A stretch of DNA of 9,383 bases from NCBI GenBank assembly GCA_900551205.1, contig URUW01000059.1, forward strand, positions 1 through 9,383, in the 5' to 3' direction. This document shows, in pieces, positions 6,635-9,383 of this stretch. Numbering within the stretch: the first letter of the stretch is position 1; each line of letters opens with the position of its first letter. A model generated the notes under the pieces. It searched no databases. It saw only the letters and a list, made by a program, of their open reading frames with translations, and had not been told where the DNA came from. The position numbers and the translations under genes are program-made. The stretch is from an uncultured Collinsella sp. GTDB taxonomy: Bacteria > Actinomycetota > Coriobacteriia > Coriobacteriales > Coriobacteriaceae.

Positions 6635-7216
6635 ATGGATCATAAAATGTCGCGCTCGCCGTGGGTTATTCATTACGACGGCTCGAGCTGCAACGGATGC
6701 GATATCGAGGTGCTGGCCTCGCTCACGCCGCTGTTCGATGCGGAGCGCTTTGGCGTGGTCAACACCGGCAACCCCAAGCATGCGGATATCTTTTTGGTGA
6801 CGGGGTCGGTCAATGCCCAGAACCTGCCCGTCGTGCGTCAGATTTACAACCAGATGCTCGAGCCCAAGTGCGTGGTGGCCTGCGGTATCTGCGCATGCTC
6901 GGGCGGCGTATTCCGCGATGCCTATAACGTGATCGGTGGCGTGGACCGCGCGATTCCCGTGGACGTGTACGCGCCCGGATGCGCCATTCGCCCCGAGACC
7001 GTGATCGATGCCATCGTGGAGGCGTGCGGCATCCTGGACCAGAAGGAGGCCGTGATGCGTGCCGGCGGCGACCCGCTTACCGTAGGCGGCGCTGCTACCT
7101 GGGATGGTGGCGTTGAGCTGGGCGAGGACGGGTTTGTGGCTGCTGCGGGTGCCGGGGCCGGTGTCGACGCAGGCACGGCTGACGGTGCGCCCGCCGCTGC
7201 AAAGGAGGCCGAGTAA
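6635..7216 (+). CDS. echC: Ech-type [NiFe] hydrogenase small subunit (NuoB/HycG-like)
   Basis: A 193-residue soluble subunit holding the proximal [4Fe-4S] cluster that feeds electrons to the Ni-Fe centre. The ligand cysteines are visible: Cys19 and Cys22 (SCNGCDIE), the CGICAC segment (Cys83, 86, 88) and Cys116 (YAPGCAIRPE). CNGC in place of the CC pair of complex I NuoB marks the hydrogenase branch. The family core ends near residue 150. The remainder (about 150-193) is a Gly/Ala/Asp-rich, probably disordered tail ending AAAKEAE. AGGAGG at 6621-6626 overlaps the previous stop codon and sits eight bases before the ATG; a second ATG at 6647 is too far from it. It is 12 bases after the membrane subunit gene and translationally linked to the next gene. 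Confidence 0.93.
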   Translation: MDHKMSRSPWVIHYDGSSCNGCDIEVLASLTPLFDAERFGVVNTGNPKHADIFLVTGSVNAQNLPVVRQIYNQMLEPKCVVACGICACSGGVFRDAYNVIGGVDRAIPVDVYAPGCAIRPETVIDAIVEACGILDQKEAVMRAGGDPLTVGGAATWDGGVELGEDGFVAAAGAGAGVDAGTADGAPAAAKEAE

Positions 7217-7917
7217 TGCAAAAGGCTATCTATACCACCGTTGGGATCGACGAGCTCCTGTCGCATGTCCAGGCGCTCAAGGGCGTCGGCGCGCGCTTTG
7301 TGCAGATGCACGCCGAGCGCAACGTCGACGACGGCACGTATCGTCTGGTCTATACGTTTATCAACGTTCATGCTGCTCAGGAGCATATTGCGCAGGACGG
7401 CAGCTATGCGATTGAGAACCTGGTAGTCGAGGGAATCGACCGGTACCAGGAGATTCCGTCCATCAGCTCGTATTATCCGGCGGTATTCCCGTTTGAAAAT
7501 GAGGTCCACGACCTATTCGGTCTTGCCATCACCGATATACAGATCGACTTTAAGGGCTTTTTCTACCAGGTCTCGACCGCTGAACCCATGAGCGTTATCA
7601 CGCCCGAGGTGAAGGCCGCGCGCGAGAAGGCCATGAAGGTCCGCGCGGCCGCCGAGGCCAAGGCGCGCAAGGCCGCGGCCGAAAAGGCCGCCGCTGCTGC
7701 GGCTGCTGCAGGGGAGGGTGCTGCGAGCGCTGCTGCCGCCCAGCCCGCAGCGGCTGCCGGCTCCGATGCTCAGCATGACGAGGCTGCCGCCAAGGCCGCG
7801 CTCAAGGCTGCCGAGATGGAGGCAAAGCTCGCCGCCATGGATCCCGAGAAAGCGGCCAAGGTCCGCGCGGCGCTTGCCGCCAAGGCCGTCCGCGACAAGC
7901 AGAAAAAGGAGGCGTAA
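7216..7917 (+). CDS. echD: Ech-type hydrogenase NuoC-like subunit with long Ala/Lys-rich tail
   Basis: A 233-residue protein whose first ~130 residues are the 30-kDa/NuoC-like subunit that pairs with the large subunit. The family signature is ENEVHDLFGL (94-103, with DLFG at 99-102), followed by DFKGFFYQV. From about residue 131 to the end it is almost only Ala, Lys, Glu and Arg, predicted to form one long helix or a disordered stretch. This includes two related blocks (KVRAAAEAKARKAA near 141 and KVRAALAAKAVRDK near 215) and an Ala-rich middle. Ordinary EchD proteins lack such a tail. The stop and start overlap as TAATG (7214-7218) and AAGGAGG is at 7202-7208, so translation is coupled to the small subunit. 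In E. coli HycE this domain is fused to the large subunit; here it is separate, as in Ech enzymes. The tail's role is unknown. Confidence 0.88.
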   Translation: MQKAIYTTVGIDELLSHVQALKGVGARFVQMHAERNVDDGTYRLVYTFINVHAAQEHIAQDGSYAIENLVVEGIDRYQEIPSISSYYPAVFPFENEVHDLFGLAITDIQIDFKGFFYQVSTAEPMSVITPEVKAAREKAMKVRAAAEAKARKAAAEKAAAAAAAAGEGAASAAAAQPAAAAGSDAQHDEAAAKAALKAAEMEAKLAAMDPEKAAKVRAALAAKAVRDKQKKEA

Positions 7918-7922
7918 GGTCC

Positions 7923-9011
7923 ATGGCTCATCGCTCCGTAATTCCGTTTGGCCCGCAGCACCCGGTGCTGCCCGAGCCGCTTCATCTGGACCTGGTAATC
8001 GAGGACGACCGCGTCATCGAGGCAATTCCGCAGATCGGCTTTGTGCACCGCGGACTCGAGAAGCTCACCGAAAAGCGCGACATGCATCAGTTTGGCTACA
8101 TCGCCGAGCGCATCTGCGGCATTTGCGCCGTGGGCCACAGCTGCGGCTATGCCAGCGCCTGCGAACGCATGCTTGACATCGAGGTGCCCGGCCGCGTGCA
8201 GTATATCCGCACCATTCTGCACGAGCTCTCGCGTATTCACTCGCATTTGCTGTGGCTGGGCCTGCTCGCCGATGCCTTTGGCTTTGAGGCGCTGTTCTAT
8301 CGTTCGTGGACGCTGCGCGAGCAGATTCTCAAGATCTTTGAGAGCACGTGCGGCGGTCGCGTGATCCTGTCGATTAACGAGATCGGCGGCCTTAAGCACG
8401 ATATCGAGGATTCCGAGCTGGCGGGCATTGTCCAGACGCTCGATGCCATGCGTCCTGACTACGATGCCCTGGTGCATACGTTTTTGGACGACGACAGCTG
8501 CGGCGAGCGCCTGCATGGCGTGGGCGTGATCAGCAAGAAGGACGCACTGGAGCTTTCGATGGTCGGCCCGTTCGGTCGCGCCTCGGGCGTGAACTACGAC
8601 GTGCGCATGTTTGGCGACGGTGCCTATGCGGATTTGGCCGCGTTTGAGCCCATCGTGGCAACCGACGGCGACTGCTATGCCCGCTGCCAGGTGCGTTGCG
8701 CCGAGGTCACGCAGGCCATGGATATCATCAAGGAGCTTGTCGGTAAGATTCCACACGACGGCATCGGCGGGCGCACCAAGCTTACGCCGGCCGACGGCGC
8801 GCGCGGCGAAGTTGTGATTGAGCAGCCGCGCGGCGAGGCGTACTACTATGTACGCGGCAACGGCACCAAGAACCTGGACCGTTTTCGCGTGCGAACGCCG
8901 ACGTCGCAAAACCTGGCGGGTCTGACACATGCGCTGCAGGGCGTGCTCCTTGCCAACGTGCCCATGATTATCCTGACCATCGACCCCTGCATTAGCTGCA
9001 CGGAAAGGTAG
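7923..9011 (+). CDS. echE: Ech-type [NiFe] hydrogenase large (catalytic) subunit
   Basis: This 362-residue subunit holds the Ni-Fe active site that reduces protons to H2 or oxidises H2. Both nickel-ligand pairs are present: Cys65 and Cys68 in RICGICAVGHS, and Cys356 and Cys359 in DPCISCTER. Complex I NuoD has lost these, so this is a true hydrogenase. Other group 4 signatures are IPQIGFVHRGLEKL near 38-51 and QPRGEAYYYVRGNG near 300. The short length, with no fused NuoC domain, is like EchE rather than HycE. The protein ends at Arg362, three residues after the last cysteine. Large subunits normally carry a C-terminal extension cut off after nickel insertion; here the stop codon replaces it. 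AAGGAGG at 7906-7912 precedes the ATG by ten bases, and the gap to the previous gene is five bases. Ni-Fe assembly (Hyp) genes are not in the window. Confidence 0.95.
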   Translation: MAHRSVIPFGPQHPVLPEPLHLDLVIEDDRVIEAIPQIGFVHRGLEKLTEKRDMHQFGYIAERICGICAVGHSCGYASACERMLDIEVPGRVQYIRTILHELSRIHSHLLWLGLLADAFGFEALFYRSWTLREQILKIFESTCGGRVILSINEIGGLKHDIEDSELAGIVQTLDAMRPDYDALVHTFLDDDSCGERLHGVGVISKKDALELSMVGPFGRASGVNYDVRMFGDGAYADLAAFEPIVATDGDCYARCQVRCAEVTQAMDIIKELVGKIPHDGIGGRTKLTPADGARGEVVIEQPRGEAYYYVRGNGTKNLDRFRVRTPTSQNLAGLTHALQGVLLANVPMIILTIDPCISCTER

Positions 9012-9018
9012 GCGCGGC

Positions 9019-9360
9019 ATGAGTTTGCTGACATTTGCCAAGACGGCCTTGGGTTCTATGGTCAAGCAGCCGGTCACGGTGTGCTATCCGCAGGAGAAAC
9101 TGACGGCGCCCGAGCGCCTGCGCGGGCATATTGTCAATGACATGGACGTGTGCATCTGCTGCGGCATGTGCGCTCGGCGTTGTCCGGCGGGCGCACTCGC
9201 GGTCGATCGCAAAGGCGGCACCTGGTCGATTGACCCGTACGCCTGCGTGGTGTGCGGCGAGTGCATCGAAAGCTGCCCCAAACACTGCCTGACTATGGAT
9301 ACCGCCCGTACCCCAGTCGCAGCGGATAAGACTCCCACGGTAGAAACCAAGCCGGAATAG
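9019..9360 (+). CDS. echF: Ech-type hydrogenase 2x[4Fe-4S] ferredoxin-like subunit
   Basis: A 113-residue polyferredoxin subunit of the NuoI/HycF/EchF type. It carries electrons between the soluble donor (ferredoxin in Ech enzymes) and the small-subunit cluster. The two cluster motifs are Cys45-x2-Cys48-x2-Cys51-x3-Cys55-Pro and Cys76-x2-Cys79-x2-Cys82-x3-Cys86-Pro. Extra cysteines at 47 and 90 are not standard ligands. An N-terminal stretch of about 40 residues precedes the first motif, and the last ~20 residues are a polar, Thr/Pro/Lys-rich tail. It follows the large subunit by seven bases. The ribosome site is weak (AAAGG at 9004-9008, ten bases before the ATG), which suggests translation partly coupled to the gene before. 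It is the last gene visible; whether more genes follow cannot be told. Confidence 0.92.
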   Translation: MSLLTFAKTALGSMVKQPVTVCYPQEKLTAPERLRGHIVNDMDVCICCGMCARRCPAGALAVDRKGGTWSIDPYACVVCGECIESCPKHCLTMDTARTPVAADKTPTVETKPE

Positions 9361-9383
9361 CGCGAAGACGGGGCCGGGGGGGG

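Noticed and set aside
7770..9077. 435-residue minus-strand open frame opposite the hydrogenase large subunit
   Set aside because: It is an antisense shadow of a clear [NiFe] large-subunit gene, with no recognisable domain.
3740..9360. Part of a NADH dehydrogenase (complex I) operon
   Set aside because: The large subunit keeps all four nickel-ligand cysteines and the small subunit has CNGC; NuoE/F/G, A, J, K and N homologues are absent.
9361..9383. Terminator or next gene after echF
   Set aside because: Only 23 bases remain, ending in a G run; no stem or start codon can be judged.

Overview
The window is GC-rich bacterial DNA with all genes on the + strand. Codon use, gene content and protein style fit a strictly anaerobic gut actinobacterium of the Coriobacteriia, most likely Collinsella or a close relative. 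This taxonomic call is from memory of the families, not from a search.

Layout. (1) Positions 4-32 hold the terminator of a gene lying off the left edge. (2) Positions 79-547 hold a non-coding array of twelve 15-base motifs in strictly alternating orientation, placed every 40-41 bases. It can fold as a chain of hairpins and ends in a 22-bp perfect inverted repeat. This is the least explained element in the window. (3) Positions 684-2714 encode a two-domain flavin oxidoreductase of the old yellow enzyme / 2,4-dienoyl-CoA reductase type (FMN barrel, 4Fe-4S cluster, FAD/NAD(P) half). It is a single-gene unit with its own promoter candidate and a strong terminator. (4) Positions 2826-3154 are AT-rich and apparently non-coding. 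They contain a palindrome with divergent TTGACA boxes and a promoter with a dyad. (5) Positions 3155-3559 encode a small double helix-turn-helix protein like the OrfA of IS3/IS150 elements, with no OrfB beside it. (6) Positions 3740-9360 are a tight five-gene operon for a membrane-bound group 4 [NiFe] hydrogenase of the Ech type.

How the operon works together. The gene order is echA+echB (fused in one reading frame), echC, echD, echE, echF, the order of classic ech operons. EchF (2x[4Fe-4S]) would take electrons from ferredoxin or another donor and pass them through the EchC cluster to the Ni-Fe site in EchE, where protons become H2. The EchA/EchB membrane fusion would couple this to H+ or Na+ movement. 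All four nickel-ligand cysteines are present in EchE, so this is a hydrogenase and not a complex I fragment. EchE stops three residues after its last nickel cysteine, where maturation proteases normally cut, so it seems to need no such protease. EchC and EchD carry low-complexity C-terminal tails.

The window ends 23 bases after echF, so formate dehydrogenase or maturation genes downstream can be neither seen nor excluded.
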